A stretch of DNA of 64,000 nt, from the NCBI GenBank assembly GCA_028571685.1, contig CM053146.1, forward strand, positions 18,821,431 to 18,885,430. The letters run 5' to 3'. Of this stretch, positions 10,421 to 21,389 are shown one piece after another. Source of the DNA: Heterohyrax brucei. Lineage: Eukaryota; Chordata; Mammalia; Hyracoidea; Procaviidae. Position 1 is the first letter of the stretch, and the number at the start of each line of letters is the position of its first letter. The position numbers were made by a program, and so were the translations under genes. The notes under the pieces are model-generated. The model was not told the origin of the DNA. It ran no database searches and was given only the letters and a program-made list of their open reading frames with translations.

Positions 10421-10939
10421 TATATATAGCTTAGAAATGTGCATAGTGAAGAGATAGTAAAATTAAATACTCCAGAGTAATAGCAATATTATCTCTAGAA
10501 TTATTTTTGCTTCTGTATTTCATGCATTTTCTAAAATGAGCACCCATTACACGTTCAAAATGTGTTTAGACTATATTTCACCAACTCTAAGACACCTTAC
10601 ATTGACTTTCTGTTTTTTTATACCTCTTAAGAAATGTTCATTAAACTATTTTAATACTAAAGTGTCACTGATCATAAGAGGGGTCTCAATTGCAGAGATT
10701 TTAAAATATAAAAAATAGGCCATTAAGAATACATGAAAAACAGTATATATTATATCCTTTTTTTTAAGATTAAAAAAAGTTATCTGGAGACTGCATAAGC
10801 CAACTGTTCTAGATGGAAGCCGTCCACAGATACTGTAAACCTAAGTGAGCTCTGACTAGTGGCTCAGGGAGGTCATAGTGTGGCTTTTCAGTCAGCCAGA
10901 CTACCCATCATTACCTGTTTGTTTCCAGCCTCATTTCAT

Positions 10940-11106
10940 GGCTGCCTTATGTGGTCAGGAGTAGAACTAAGCTCCATGGGGTTTTCTTGACTGTGAACTT
11001 TACAGAAGCAAATGGCCAGTCAGACTTTTCTTTCATGATGCCACTAAGAGACTTGAACCATCAACCTTTCAGTTGTTAACGAGGCTGTTTGTGCCATCCA
11101 AGGACC
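10940..11106 (-). repeat. AfroSINE, long-type variant, minus strand
   Basis: Carries 'ccatggggttttcttgactg', 'ctttacagaagcaaatggcc' and the head complement 'ccatccaaggacc'. These blocks mark the AfroSINE variant with a different middle from the short copies. The roughly 160 bases to its left (from 10783) also contain a unit repeated at 10068-10112. Confidence 0.7.
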
Positions 11107-11569
11107 CTCCTCTGACTGTATCCTACTGTAGTCATTCTTGCACCTCATTATTGAATTATCTGTTCATGAAGATGTCATAAGTGATTTTATCATTTGCCTT
11201 CTTGGAATGTAGATAATCTGTGACAATCTAGAGATCTGTCTAAAAAACGAAATGTTGTAATTGTTTTCTTAAGAATTTGTTTACTCCTTCTGGTCCCACT
11301 TTCTTGATTTTTAGTGTACACCAGGTGTACACCATTGAGTAACCTCTAGAGGTGTGTTGATTAAAATTGGCCTAATCTAGATTGCACTGTTACCATTATT
11401 TAAGGATCATTGAACCGACAACCTTGTCTGCATGAGAGAGCATTACTTGGGTAATCTGAGGGAGAGGCAGTATTTATATCAATCCCTAAAGTGAAAAGAG
11501 GGGCTCGGCTAACACAGTTAGGGAAAGGAGGAGGGTGCTAACATGAAAGGAGCTTTCATTTTGTTATGA

Positions 11570-11720
11570 AGATGTGCTGGCTACTTTAATCCTCCCAGTA
11601 GCCATGTGAAGGAGCTTGTGTCCTGTTTGACCAATGAGGAAACTGTGGTTTAAAGATACCAGAGTAGTTAGTCTGTAACACAGCTGAGATTAAAATCTAG
11701 GTCTGTCTGACCCTGAAACA
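11570..11720 (-). repeat. MIR SINE, minus strand
   Basis: Shows 'caatgaggaaactgtggttt' followed by 'cacagctgagattaaaatct', the reverse complement of the MIR core and its tRNA-related half. Old and diverged. Confidence 0.65.
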
Positions 11721-12092
11721 CATACTTTTGCTCTGGTTCAGTTCATTGCCTTTCAACTGTAGAAAGTGGCAGAGGGACTTGGAATGCAATTAATGTGATT
11801 TGACTCATGAGTTTGCCACTCACCGCCAGATGTGTGAGCTTGGGTTAATAATTCTATGAGTCCTGGCTCCCTTCTCTTAAAACAAGAACAAAATGCAAAC
11901 AGTTTCATATTTCTGTTTCATTGCATTGTGAATTAGATAAGATAGTTCATTTGTGAAAAAACTTAGTTAATGTAAGTTACATAAAATTTGTGTGGTTGAC
12001 TAAAACGAGGATTTTAAAGTGCAGAGTTATAACAAATTACAGTGCTGGTTTATTAAACTAAAATTCATTTATTTCCATTTTATTTCTTCTAG

Positions 12093-12156
12093 TCGAGTAG
12101 AATTGAAAAGGTTGTGTGAGATCTTCACCCGGATGTTTGCAGACCCTCATAGCAAG
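12093..12156 (+). CDS. CLASP2: CLASP2 exon: TOG3
   Basis: A 64-nt exon between a long T-rich tract ending tctag and gtgagtc. One base completes Ser with the previous exon's AG; then RVELKRLCEIFTRMFADPHS and K, 21 codons, ending on a codon. It continues the TOG3 HEAT array (helices around KRLCEIFTRMF). The next constitutive exon begins VFSMF, whereas CLASP1 and CLASP2 proteins as I recall read K-R-VFSMF, so one codon for Arg must come from between. The two small exons described next lie in that intron. Confidence 0.95.
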
Positions 12157-13602
12157 GTGAGTCTTGGAATGCTGTCTGACATTCCTGTCTGCATGTGTAT
12201 GTGAGCTGTGAGATATATGTCCCAAGAGTGAGAGTTAATTCCACATGGCACAGTGAAATTTCTCAGACCTGAGAAATTTAATACTAATTTCAACAATATT
12301 GCACATTCTATCTTTTAAAAATGCAGTTCTTGAAAAATTCAAACATTCCATGAAACTTAAGTCATGGCTTTCAAGTAAGAATTGTAATGGAAAGAATCAG
12401 TTGTAGTCTTTAGTTCATTCACAAATATTTTTGAGCACCTCCTGCTAGCCAAATAATGTGCTAGGCACTAGGGTATAAGGCTGTATTTGTATACAGCACA
12501 TTTCAGTCACCAAGAAAATAAGTAAATAATGTGTATCAGTCAACACAGGACCATACATGAAAATGGAAGCATTTATTTTGTGGATTTATTGAAGAACCAA
12601 GTTTTTTTTTTTTTTTATCCAAATAGAGTTTTACTGTCCTAAGAGCTTGCTAGATCTAAAAGAGGTCGTCACGTAGCTGGTGTCCAGACTTTCTGGGGCC
12701 AAGGAACATTCAGCCTCAAGACTGCCTTTTTGGCAAGAGAATCCCTGCTGATGAGAAAACACCTTGAATGTAGGACAAGGGCCTTTTTAGGGGTGATGCT
12801 GAGAGAGGACTCCTCTGTTAAAGTGTACTTACAGTCTGTCTAGATTTGAAATGTGTCCCATCAGTGGGAGGAAGCCTTTAGAGGCTGTCAGATGCTTTCA
12901 GAGAAAGAAAGCAGGATATGAGGGTATAAGGAAAATTAAAGAGTAGATGTGAGACACTAACTAAAATGTAGACATTGGTAGAACTTTACATCTAACCATA
13001 AGCAAATCTTAAGTACTTGACATGCAGGATTAACTACAGTATATTGTAGTTTTCCTAGTTAAAAAAAAGTATTTTCCAGAACTTGCTGGGGAAAAGAAAC
13101 TGGTGATAGCTAGAGAGTCCAGCCAGTTTCTGTGATCTCCCTGCCTTTCTTGCTCTTCTTTCCTCATAGAAGTTCTCCTGAAGGGTCAGACATCTTCCTT
13201 CCCTCTCTGTTTGCTCAGTACCTTCTGTCTGGTAGACATACAGACATCAAGATAAGGGCCCTGCCTTTTGAGGTGCTCTGGGAGTTGAAAAAAATGAATG
13301 CAGTAGTTCTCCTGCTCCCATACACCCTCCAACAGTTCTCTCAGTAGTGGTCTCCATGCATGTGTTAAAATACATTAACTGACCCTCACAGCAAGGTAAC
13401 AGTATTAATGAAATCCAAGTATGGTTGAGTTTGAAGACCACATACATATCCCGAGATATGATTATCAAAGCTTTTCTGTAAGTTAGCTTTAGAAAGAGTG
13501 AGCACCGTAGTATACGCATCATAAGGTTAATACTATTTACACCATAAGGGCTGTTAGGTGGGTTTGGACATTGATGAAATTTCTATTGCCTGTCATCTCT
13601 AG

Positions 13603-13671
13603 ATTGCTGATTCAGAACCAGAATGTGAGGATAAAGAAGGAAATTTGTTTCCATCAGAAGGCTCTTATACA
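13603..13671 (+). CDS. CLASP2: Probable CLASP2 69-nt cassette exon
   Basis: Between ctctag and gtgagt, a strong acceptor and a near-consensus donor, lie 69 bases that are open in the phase set by the flanking exons. They read IADSEPECEDKEGNLFPSEG plus SYT. Both neighbours meet on whole codons, so including or skipping this exon preserves the frame. The peptide is acidic (seven Asp/Glu in 23) and would enter TOG3 after ADPHSK, in a turn between helices. I do not firmly remember this segment from published isoforms; the call rests on splice sites, phase, length and composition. A chance match of this quality is possible but unlikely. Confidence 0.62.
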
Positions 13672-14265
13672 GTGAGTTTGGAGGTCTCAGTTTAGTCAAT
13701 GTTTGCTAGCTGCCTCTGAGCAAATCCAGTGCTCCACAGCTGGGGCTGTGAGAGGTCCCTGGTCTTAAATAGCTGCTGGGCTAGAACTCAATAGATACGT
13801 GATAGATACGTGATTGGCGGGTTGTCCCTGTAGAGGAAGTCTCATTAATGCGATAAGGAGCACAGTGCTACTTAGCTCTCTGAAAGTGGCCGCAGGATAT
13901 GCCAAATGTACACTCTTGTTTCACACTGGAGAGTACCATGATTACCCAGCAGCATGAGATTTATGTGAATTGTTAGTAATTTTTATTCTAAGCCATCATT
14001 GTTTATTTATGATACTGAAATTGGTGCACATCAAAAATAGCCACCTAAAATGAAAACGTATAAACACAATTGTGAATAATTTTTTTGGCTGATCTTTTTA
14101 TAATACTTGTGGAGTACTATCTAATGAAAAAAAATAGTATAGAATTATGACATTTAAAAGATTTTTTTTAAGGAAAAAAAGAAAAAGGCAGGTCCCCTGA
14201 ATTTTATACTTTTCAGCAAAGCTAATTATTTTCTGTACTGAATTTTAAAGGCCTATTTTGAGAGA

Positions 14266-14428
14266 GGAAACCCTGGTGGCATAGTGGGTAAGAGCTATAG
14301 TTGTTAACGAAATGGTCAGCAGTTTGAATCACACCAGATGCTTCTTGAAAACGGTGGGGCAGTTCTGCTCTGTCTTACGGGATCACTGTGGGTTGAAATG
14401 GACTTAGTGGCGATGGGTTTGGTTTTTG
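14266..14428 (+). repeat. AfroSINE copy 1 of a three-copy row, plus strand
   Basis: Full-length copy from 'ggaaaccctggtggcatagt' to 'cgatgggtttggttttt'. The A-box-like TGGCATAGTGG and B-box-like AGTTTGAATC of the tRNA-derived head are visible. It is the first of three same-strand copies within about 550 bases. Confidence 0.9.
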
Positions 14429-14444
14429 CTGGTTTGTACTGAAA

Positions 14445-14600
14445 GGAAACGCTGGTGGCATAGTGGTGCTACAGCTGCTAACCAGAAGGTCAGCAGTTCC
14501 TATCCACCAGGGACTCCTTGGAAACTTCGTGGGGGCAGTTCTACTCTGTCTGTAGGGCCGCTGTAAGTCAAAACTGACTCGACAGCAGTCGGTTTGGTTT
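14445..14600 (+). repeat. AfroSINE copy 2 of the row, plus strand
   Basis: Runs from 'ggaaacgctggtggcatagt' to 'cagtcggtttggtttta', separated from the first copy by 16 bases. A short deletion in the head shortens the A-to-B-box spacing. Confidence 0.9.
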
Positions 14601-14613
14601 TATATTGAGGGAC

Positions 14614-14818
14614 AGGAACCCTGTTGGCACAGTGGTTAAGTGCTCAACTGTTAAATGAAAGCTTGTAGTTTGAACCCACTCACTACTCTAAGGAATAAAA
14701 GATTGGACAATCTCCTTCCTCCAAAGAATACTGCCTATAAAACCCTATAGGATATTTCTCTTTTGTCACGTTGGGCCAGTACGAGTTCAAATCAGCTGGA
14801 CAGCACTCAACAACAATA
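14614..14818 (+). repeat. AfroSINE copy 3 of the row, long type, plus strand
   Basis: Starts 'caggaaccctgttggcacag' and contains an extra middle segment ('aaaagattggacaatctcct') before ending in 'cagcactcaacaacaata'. The CAACAA tail resembles the older, RTE-like AfroSINE end rather than the GGGTTTGG end of its neighbours. It ends about 145 bases before the candidate 3-nt exon. Confidence 0.85.
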
Positions 14819-14963
14819 TATTGAGGGAGAGGATAGTATTTTATCAGTTGACAAATTTTTTACGCCTTTAAAGAAACTGCATGAAAATGGTGTTAGTTCA
14901 CTGTTGTACTAACATTAAATTTGTTTTGTTGCATGGCCTGCTTTGCGGTGGAATTCACAACAG

Positions 14964-14966
14964 AGA
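14964..14966 (+). CDS. CLASP2: Candidate CLASP2 3-nt microexon AGA (Arg)
   Basis: The sequence caacag|AGA|gtaagt puts three bases between an acceptor AG and a perfect consensus donor. AGA codes Arg. It lies between the exon ending ADPHSK and the exon beginning VFSMF, and would restore the K-R-V that I recall in both CLASP1 and CLASP2; neither flanking exon can supply that Arg. The upstream tract is T-rich but interrupted by purines. Three-base exons are known in vertebrates but rare. The match of position, residue and donor is strong; the proof would be a transcript. Confidence 0.6.
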
Positions 14967-15163
14967 GTAAGTCCCAGTCCTTTTTTTCTTTATTTTCTGT
15001 AATACAGATAACATCTTAATGTGAGCAGTTGTTAATAGTGTTGTGAGAGTTACAAGAGTCTGGGCAACTCCAGGGTGGGCATTGTAACTCTTTTATAGAC
15101 TTTGGTGGAAATCTCAAATTAAATATGTAAAATGTATGGCTGTTATTTTTGTCACTTTTCTAG

Positions 15164-15327
15164 GTTTTTAGTATGTTTCTAGAGACTCTGGTGGATTTTA
15201 TAATAATTCATAAGGACGACTTGCAAGACTGGCTTTTTGTTCTTCTCACACAATTACTTAAGAAAATGGGTGCAGATTTACTTGGATCTGTGCAAGCAAA
15301 AGTTCAGAAGGCTCTAGATATAACAAG
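15164..15327 (+). CDS. CLASP2: CLASP2 exon: TOG3 core helices
   Basis: A 164-nt exon between ttctag and gtaagt. It reads VFSMFLETLVDFIIIHKDDL, then QDWLFVLLTQLLKKMGADLL and GSVQAKVQKALDIT plus two bases. These are amphipathic helices of the TOG3 HEAT array; the loop after DDL and the W of QDWLF fit the conserved tubulin-facing surface of TOG domains. IIIHKDD fits CLASP2; CLASP1 as I recall has IQVHKDD. The trailing AG joins G of the next exon to make Arg. Confidence 0.96.
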
Positions 15328-16059
15328 GTAAGTGTTTAAGGAGACCGCTTTTAATGTTAAAAAGACTCTGGTGGTTTCCTACTGTTCTGTTTCAGTACCC
15401 ATGGCTTTTGTCACCTTCTAATGTCTACTCTCTTACTCAAGTCCCGTGTTCTCTTTTTGATGCATTCGTTAATATGTCCTACTCATCTGTGAAGTAAAAG
15501 ACATCTTTGATTTGGCCCTACTTTTGTGAATGTCTAAAACAAATGAAAAACTTTGAAAGTTAAATCTCTTTTTCTGGAAAATTTCTTTCAATATTAGTTA
15601 ACATCTTTCTGAAGACCTTGGAGTATTTCTAGTACTTCAGCTTCTTAAAGGCTGCATTAAGAATATGCTGTAAAGTGTCTGTGTGTGGTAAAAGCTTCCC
15701 ATTGGTCTAGGAACAGCCATGAAATTGACAGTTGGCTCAGAGATGAATAACAGCACTTTTGACTCTTCTGGCTGCTGTGAGAAATGATAAGGTGCAGAAA
15801 AGTATAAAACCTGCCACCTACTGTTTGTATAGTTTTAGCTCTTGAGCCTACAAGCATTAGAAATGAGAGTGTCTCGGGTTGCTTTGCGGTAAAGCTTTGG
15901 TTGTGATCTGATAGGAGCTGGAAGGGAATGTGTCACAGTAGTGGGATTTTAAAGGAATGAGTAAAGGTCTCCGCATCATTCTGAAAACCCATGGCAGTGA
16001 CTTTTCTAAGACCTAGTTACCACACACTGGAGAAACATTAGTGTTAGTAGTGCCATGTA

Positions 16060-16400
16060 ACAAGTTATTACACATTTAACAGCTTAAGATGACACTTACT
16101 ATCTCACAGGTATGCAGGTTGCAAGTCTTAAGTGGTCTCAGTTGGCTCAGGGTTTCACAAGGCTGAATCTGGGTATTACCTAGCTGGAGGTGCACTGCAA
16201 AAATATTTCCGTCGGGCTGTTGGCAAAATCTAATTTGTAGTTATGTGTCTGAGGTCCCATTTTCCATGTGGGGTGTAAACTGGGAGCTGCTGTTTGATCC
16301 TAGGGGTTTCCTGCATTCTCTCTGACTCCTTGAGCCTCTCTGATTTCTTCTGCTGCCACTAGCCAGAAAAACATCTGCCTGAAAGTGCTCGTGCAATTTG
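16060..16400 (-). repeat. MLT2/ERVL-type LTR fragment, minus strand
   Basis: Phrases such as 'ggtctcagttggctcagggt' and 'tctgatttcttctgctgcca' recall the reverse complement of ERVL-family LTRs of the MLT2 group. Diverged, ends uncertain, no coding sequence. It runs into an AfroSINE fragment at about 16428. Confidence 0.45.
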
Positions 16401-16427
16401 AGTATGTGCACCCGGGATTAAAAGAAA

Positions 16428-16566
16428 CCTGTTGCTCTTAAGTTAATTGTGGCTTATGATGACCCCATATGTTAGAAAGTAGAACTAATTCATAGGGTTT
16501 TCTTGGCTATAAACTTTATGGAAGCAGACCATCATGGCTTTCTTCTTTCATCGTGGCATAACTCAG
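16428..16566 (-). repeat. AfroSINE long-type fragment, minus strand
   Basis: Contains 'gttgctcttaagttaattgt', 'catagggttttcttggctat' and 'ctttatggaagcagaccatc', the long-type AfroSINE middle. The tRNA-like head is truncated. Confidence 0.7.
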
Positions 16567-17074
16567 GGGAAGAGAAGGCTTTGCATGTGGTTTGTCAACC
16601 ATGTATCTTTAATTTTTAGTTAGTGTGAGTCATCTGAAACCTAACTGCATCAGTAGAGAGACCAAGGACTGACTGAACCATACATAGTAGCATATACTTT
16701 GCTTCCAGACATAGTTTTCACAGCTTGTTTGGAACAAGCAGTGGCCTACTATTTGGTCAAAGTTACTGTTTTTTAGTTGTAGTGATACCTAGTGTGTGCC
16801 GTGTACTTATTATTTTTCTTTTAAATTAAGCTATTTAATCTTCACATCAGTCTGTGAGGTAGGTATCAGTTGTTTCATTTTATAAAATCGAACTTGCATA
16901 AAAATAGTGTACTATACTTTTTACTCTATAGATGGACAGAAGTCTCTAAAAGATCATTGTATTCACTTAGCTTACATTTTAATAATTTTTTTCATTGTAA
17001 CACCTTTTCTCTTAGTGTGGAAAGCATATCTTCATTATGCATATAGGCTCCGTCATGCCATGTTAAGCTAGTGC

Positions 17075-17437
17075 TAGTGAATAAGTTACCTAGAGCTACT
17101 GTAACGTAAATGCCACAAGTGGGTGACTTTAAATAATAAATATTTTCTCACAGTTCTGGAGGTTAAAACTCCATACTGTGAACTTCCTTGTAGGTCATCC
17201 CAAGCCTTTCTGGTTCCTTGACTTACAGTTAAACCTTACATGGTGTCTGCCTTTCCCTGTGTGTCTAATCTGCTCTTGTTATAATTCAGAAGTGCTGAGC
17301 TGTATAACCTCCCCTGCTCAAGGATAATCTAAATATCATAAGACAGCAAACCCTATTTCTAAACAGAATTTTATCCATATGGGGTGGGATTCCAATATAC
17401 TTTTAGGGGGCTTGGGGGCACAGTTTAATCCTTAACA
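17075..17437 (-). repeat. MLT1/MaLR-type LTR, minus strand
   Basis: Reads backwards as a MaLR LTR: 'ctagagctactgtaacgtaa', 'tattttctcacagttctgga' and an end in ccttaaca. Solo LTR, about 360 bases, older than the LTRs at 44 and 62 kb by its divergence. No clear target duplication seen. Confidence 0.7.
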
Positions 17438-18123
17438 ACTAGTAATTGCAGCATTGTAAGAGAGAGAATACAAACTTTCAATAGCCAGGAACCTCTGTGG
17501 TTACTTGGTTGAATCAGAGATGTGCAATGATTATAAGAAACAGGGTCAGTAACAGGCAAGAAATGGAGCAAGAGAAGGGGCTTCTAAAGCCCCAGTCCTC
17601 TCTGTGTTTTATAGCTGGATGAGGAATTTTTCTTTGCAGAATATGTCACAGGCACTGTTCGAATGACCAGGCCAAGACCAAGGAGAACAATAGAGGTAGC
17701 ATGGTCAGCTGTAAATAGCTAGTCAGGCCATAAAAATAAAATTTGCAAATGTAAGATATTTTTGTGTGGCATTATTCAGAAGGGTACCTGAAGAGAACAC
17801 AGACAGATCCTTAGAAGGACTTATAGGAATACGTTCCTTAGCTTATTGTTTGGTCTGAATTTTTAAAATAGCATACCCAAAGCAAATTTAGTGTATGTTT
17901 TGGGAGTTCACATTTACATAGCATTTCCCTTTTCCTAAATTTTCTGTACAACCATGTATTTAATATTTTTAATAAGTTAAATATACTGTATTAAAAATGT
18001 AAACAAGTTTGGTTTTACATTACAGACATCCAAAACAGGATGTTTTTGTCCTTATGTAGTTTTATAGTCTTCTTTGTAATGAATCTTTCTTTAAAAACAA
18101 GCACTTTATTTTTTTACACCTAG

Positions 18124-18202
18124 GGATTCCTTTCCATTTGATCAGCAATTTAACATTTTGATGAGATTTATTGTGGATCAAACTCAGACTCCAAATCTGA
18201 AG
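18124..18202 (+). CDS. CLASP2: CLASP2 exon: TOG3
   Basis: A 79-nt exon between a T-rich tract ending cctag and gttggt. One base completes Arg, then DSFPFDQQFNILMRFIVDQT and QTPNLK, 26 codons, ending on a codon. It is a HEAT helix pair of TOG3. DSFPFDQQFN distinguishes CLASP2 from CLASP1 (ESFPNDLQFN as I recall). The donor gttggt is weaker than those of neighbouring exons. Confidence 0.95.
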
Positions 18203-18277
18203 GTTGGTAACTATATGTTAATTATAATTAAACCTTTAGAGTTTGAATTTGCTTAAAATCTACTTAGGTTATTCATA

Positions 18278-18540
18278 ACTCTTTGGCTAATATGAATAAA
18301 GCTACTGTGAGCATTCTTGCACACACCTTTGTGGACATGTTCCTGTTTTTCTTGGTTAAATATTTAGGAGTAAAATTACTGGTTCATAGAACAGATATAT
18401 GTCTGACTTTATTAGAAAGTGCGGAAATGATTGTACCATGTTATATTCCCACCAGCGTTACATCAGAGGTCCCACTGTTCCGTATTCTCACCAATATTTG
18501 GTATCGTTAGTCTTTTTCACAGTTAGTATTTCAAATAGAA
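18278..18540 (-). mobile_element. L1 ORF2 3' fragment, minus strand
   Basis: The run 'gctaatatgaataaagctac' followed by 'tgtgagcattcttgcacaca' and 'atattcccaccagcgttaca' is the familiar antisense of the L1 ORF2 C-terminal region. It is old, with no open frame. It begins only about 75 bases after a CLASP2 exon. Confidence 0.75.
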
Positions 18541-19599
18541 AAGTAAGGCAGCCTCATGTGTTGAGGCAGATATCTACTTGGAATGGTTCTTTAATGTTAA
18601 CATTTTAAGACATGAAAATTAATTGTGAAATGTCACAAAATCGCACCTATACTAACAAGACTATATTTGAGGGACGATGTGTGTTAATTTGAAATAGGTC
18701 TTGTTCATCACCTGTACTTTGATACTAACTTTTGTTGGGGTTTTAGGATAGGCGCACTAAATAATAACACTTTTCTCCTGAGGCCATAACCAATTGAAAA
18801 GTCACTGGAGAAGTTAGGGCAGAGAGTTGGCTTCATTACTGTTAAATGCTGTCTTACAGACCCTGTTCTAGAATGAGTAAAAAACTAACTGGAGATTTGA
18901 ATTTGTCCTCCCAGTTAGTGGCAGAGCTGAAAAACCTAGCCTTCCCAAGTGGACTCCTGTATTGGAGATCTCTTGTGGTAGGATAAGGAACAGAGCACCC
19001 CTTGTGGACAGGTATGAGATCCAAAAGAGAAGGGGACTGAATTGCATGCCACTCTCTGTACCTAGACTTACCCATCAGTCATTTCATGTTTTTCTCCTCA
19101 CTGATGCCCTTTCATATGGAAACACAAATCCAGAAGAAAGGAAGATCTCCCTCTAAAGGGCTTACTGTTCTCTGACCCTCCCTGTTACGAATTTCACACT
19201 CACTCCTCATTAAAGTGATTAAGTTCCAAAGACCAGGTTATTACACAAAAATCGGCACTATGTGAAAATGGCATGCGGTCACATCAGAGGACAAAATGAA
19301 GGATGACTACGTTACTGCATAACTGTATGATTACATCATTACATAACTGCCAAACCACTGAATTGTGGCCCGCCAGGTTGACATGTAACCTTAATCACCC
19401 CTACCAGCATTGCTCTCCCACTTACCTCAGCATTTATTACTGCCAGATGTATATCATGAATGCACAGAATACTCAGATGGTGGCTTTTTACTATTCATAT
19501 AAATATGAAATGTCAGATAACAAGATAGCTGATAACTGAATAGGTGTATTAAAAGATTTGTAAAGTGTTCTTAATGTTTATAACTATTGGATCTTTCAG

Positions 19600-19743
19600 G
19601 TCAAAGTTGCAATCCTAAAATACATTGAGTCTCTGGCCAGGCAAATGGATCCAACAGATTTTATAAACTCAAGTGAAACAAGGCTTGCTGTTTCTAGAAT
19701 TATAACTTGGACAACAGAACCAAAGAGTTCAGACGTGAGAAAG
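19600..19743 (+). CDS. CLASP2: CLASP2 exon: TOG3
   Basis: A 144-nt exon between tttcag and gtattt, exactly 48 codons in phase 0. It reads VKVAILKYIESLARQMDPTD, FINSSETRLAVSRIITWTTE, PKSSDVRK. The pattern of hydrophobic helix plus conserved loop (WTTEPKSSDVRK) is the TOG3 C-terminal HEAT repeats that contact tubulin. Open reading continues beyond the donor by chance. The donor gtattt is weak, so the long downstream intron (15.4 kb) may be spliced inefficiently; that is inference. Confidence 0.97.
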
Positions 19744-20092
19744 GTATTTGTTGAAAAGATCCAAAATTTAATTGCAGACTTTCTTAGGCATGTGCTAGAA
19801 GAATTTAGAAACTTGCAAACCACCCAGATGTCCTTGTTGTTCATTCTCTGTGAAAACCAAGATTTTGCTACTGCCCTGTGTCATTTCTCTCCAACTTTGC
19901 CCAGTTGCAGCCTAGGAATATCAAAATGAAAATCTAAAATTTTGCATGATGCAATTTCTAAACATCTGTTTTAAGTATTTTGTAATGTGAAAGCATTAGT
20001 GTATCACAAGGGTATTTGTCTTCCTTATATCAGTTTTGCAACATGAACTTTGAAGATGGAATTATATGTAGGTCTAAGGCTACCTAGCCTTA

Positions 20093-20229
20093 AACAACAA
20101 CAAAAATCGTGTTGCCATCGAGTAGAACTGCCTCATAAGGTGTCCAAGGAGTGGCTGGTGGATTTAAACTGCTGATCTTGTGGTTAGCAGCTGTAGTAGC
20201 TCTTCACCACTACACGACCAGGGCTTTCC
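20093..20229 (-). repeat. AfroSINE copy, minus strand
   Basis: Tail complement with AACAACAAC at the left, then 'gttgccatcgagtagaactg' (an internal deletion joins two parts of the body) and the head complement 'cgaccagggctttcc'. Confidence 0.82.
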
Positions 20230-21003
20230 ATGTAGCTTTAAGGTGCCTAATAATAAGATGTGGTTGAAAATTCTCATGAGCTGTAATGGATTCTTGACTT
20301 TAAGAAGAGCAAAAATAACTTCTGATTACAAACTGCACTTGGAACCCACTCTCTGACTTGGTATATGGGGAAAAGAACACAGAATCATATTTTTTTGAGA
20401 TAACCTTAAATACCAGGGTGTTGTTTTATTATCACCGCCACTTTCTGGTGCAGCGGCACATTCAGAGGGAGTACAGTTTTGTAAAGAGCACCATCTGTTT
20501 TATGTATTATTAGGTGGTAATCTCCATAGTAGCACTGTCAACCCTTAGCTCCTGACACATTGTAAGCACACAATATATAGAAGCTATTATTGCGTTGTTA
20601 CTGTTATACACATTGTCTCCCTATTGGTTTTGTATTCTTTGTAAGATTGAGTTTCATATATGGCCATTGTTCTTTCACTTTGTGTAAAAGCTAGCTTTCG
20701 TGCTTCTTAAAGCCAGACTGTATTCCTCTTTCAGGCTAAAGATAGTTGATTTTGGTTTATTTGTATGTAATTATGAGCCCTGCATTTTTGCACCCTCCTC
20801 TGTCTGTAGCCACCCCTCACAGTATAGTTCTTTGGCGGGGGACAGGCTGATCCCAGCAGTAATGAGCGAGGCTGGTGCATTTCCAAATGCCAGTGGACAC
20901 TTCACTGTCTCTGATAAGGTTCAAAGAAGAGAATCAGCGTAAATCTCATCGTTCGTTCAGTGCTTATTTTAAGTTATTTTGTATTACCTGAAGTTAACTT
21001 CAG

Positions 21004-21163
21004 AAACCCTGGTGGCATAGCAGATAATAGCTGTGGCCGCTAACCAAAATTCAGTAGTTCAGATCCACCAGACACTCCTTGGAAGCTCTATGGGACAGCT
21101 CTGTGCTGTTCTGGGGAATTGTTGTGAATTGGAATCAACTCGATGGCAGTGGGCTTGGGTTCT
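21004..21163 (+). repeat. AfroSINE copy, plus strand
   Basis: Full-length: 'gaaaccctggtggcatagca' to 'cgatggcagtgggcttgggt', with a T-rich tail to about 21175. Typical of the short type. Confidence 0.88.
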
Positions 21164-21389
21164 TTCTTTTTTTTGAAATTCCTTCATAAGTTGATCTTCA
21201 CTGATTTGATGCCTTCCAGTGATACCCCTGCTTCTCACTCTTCCATCAGTGCTGCTTAACTCCACCTTCAGCTGCAACTCAAACCCAGGTTTGGGTACAG
21301 TATTCCAGATTTTCAGAAGAACTTCATAAACTTTTAATTAGTAGTTTTCAGTTCTGGCTGATTTTAATGTGCAGGTTCACGCATTTTTT

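Noticed and set aside
10062..10457. Overlapping open frames of Cys-Val, Arg-Val and His-Thr repeats on both strands
   Set aside because: They are translations of the TG/CG microsatellite, open only because the repeat lacks stop codons.
14266..14818. tRNA-like A- and B-box sequences
   Set aside because: They belong to tRNA-derived AfroSINE heads, not to functional tRNA genes; no cloverleaf with mature ends is present.
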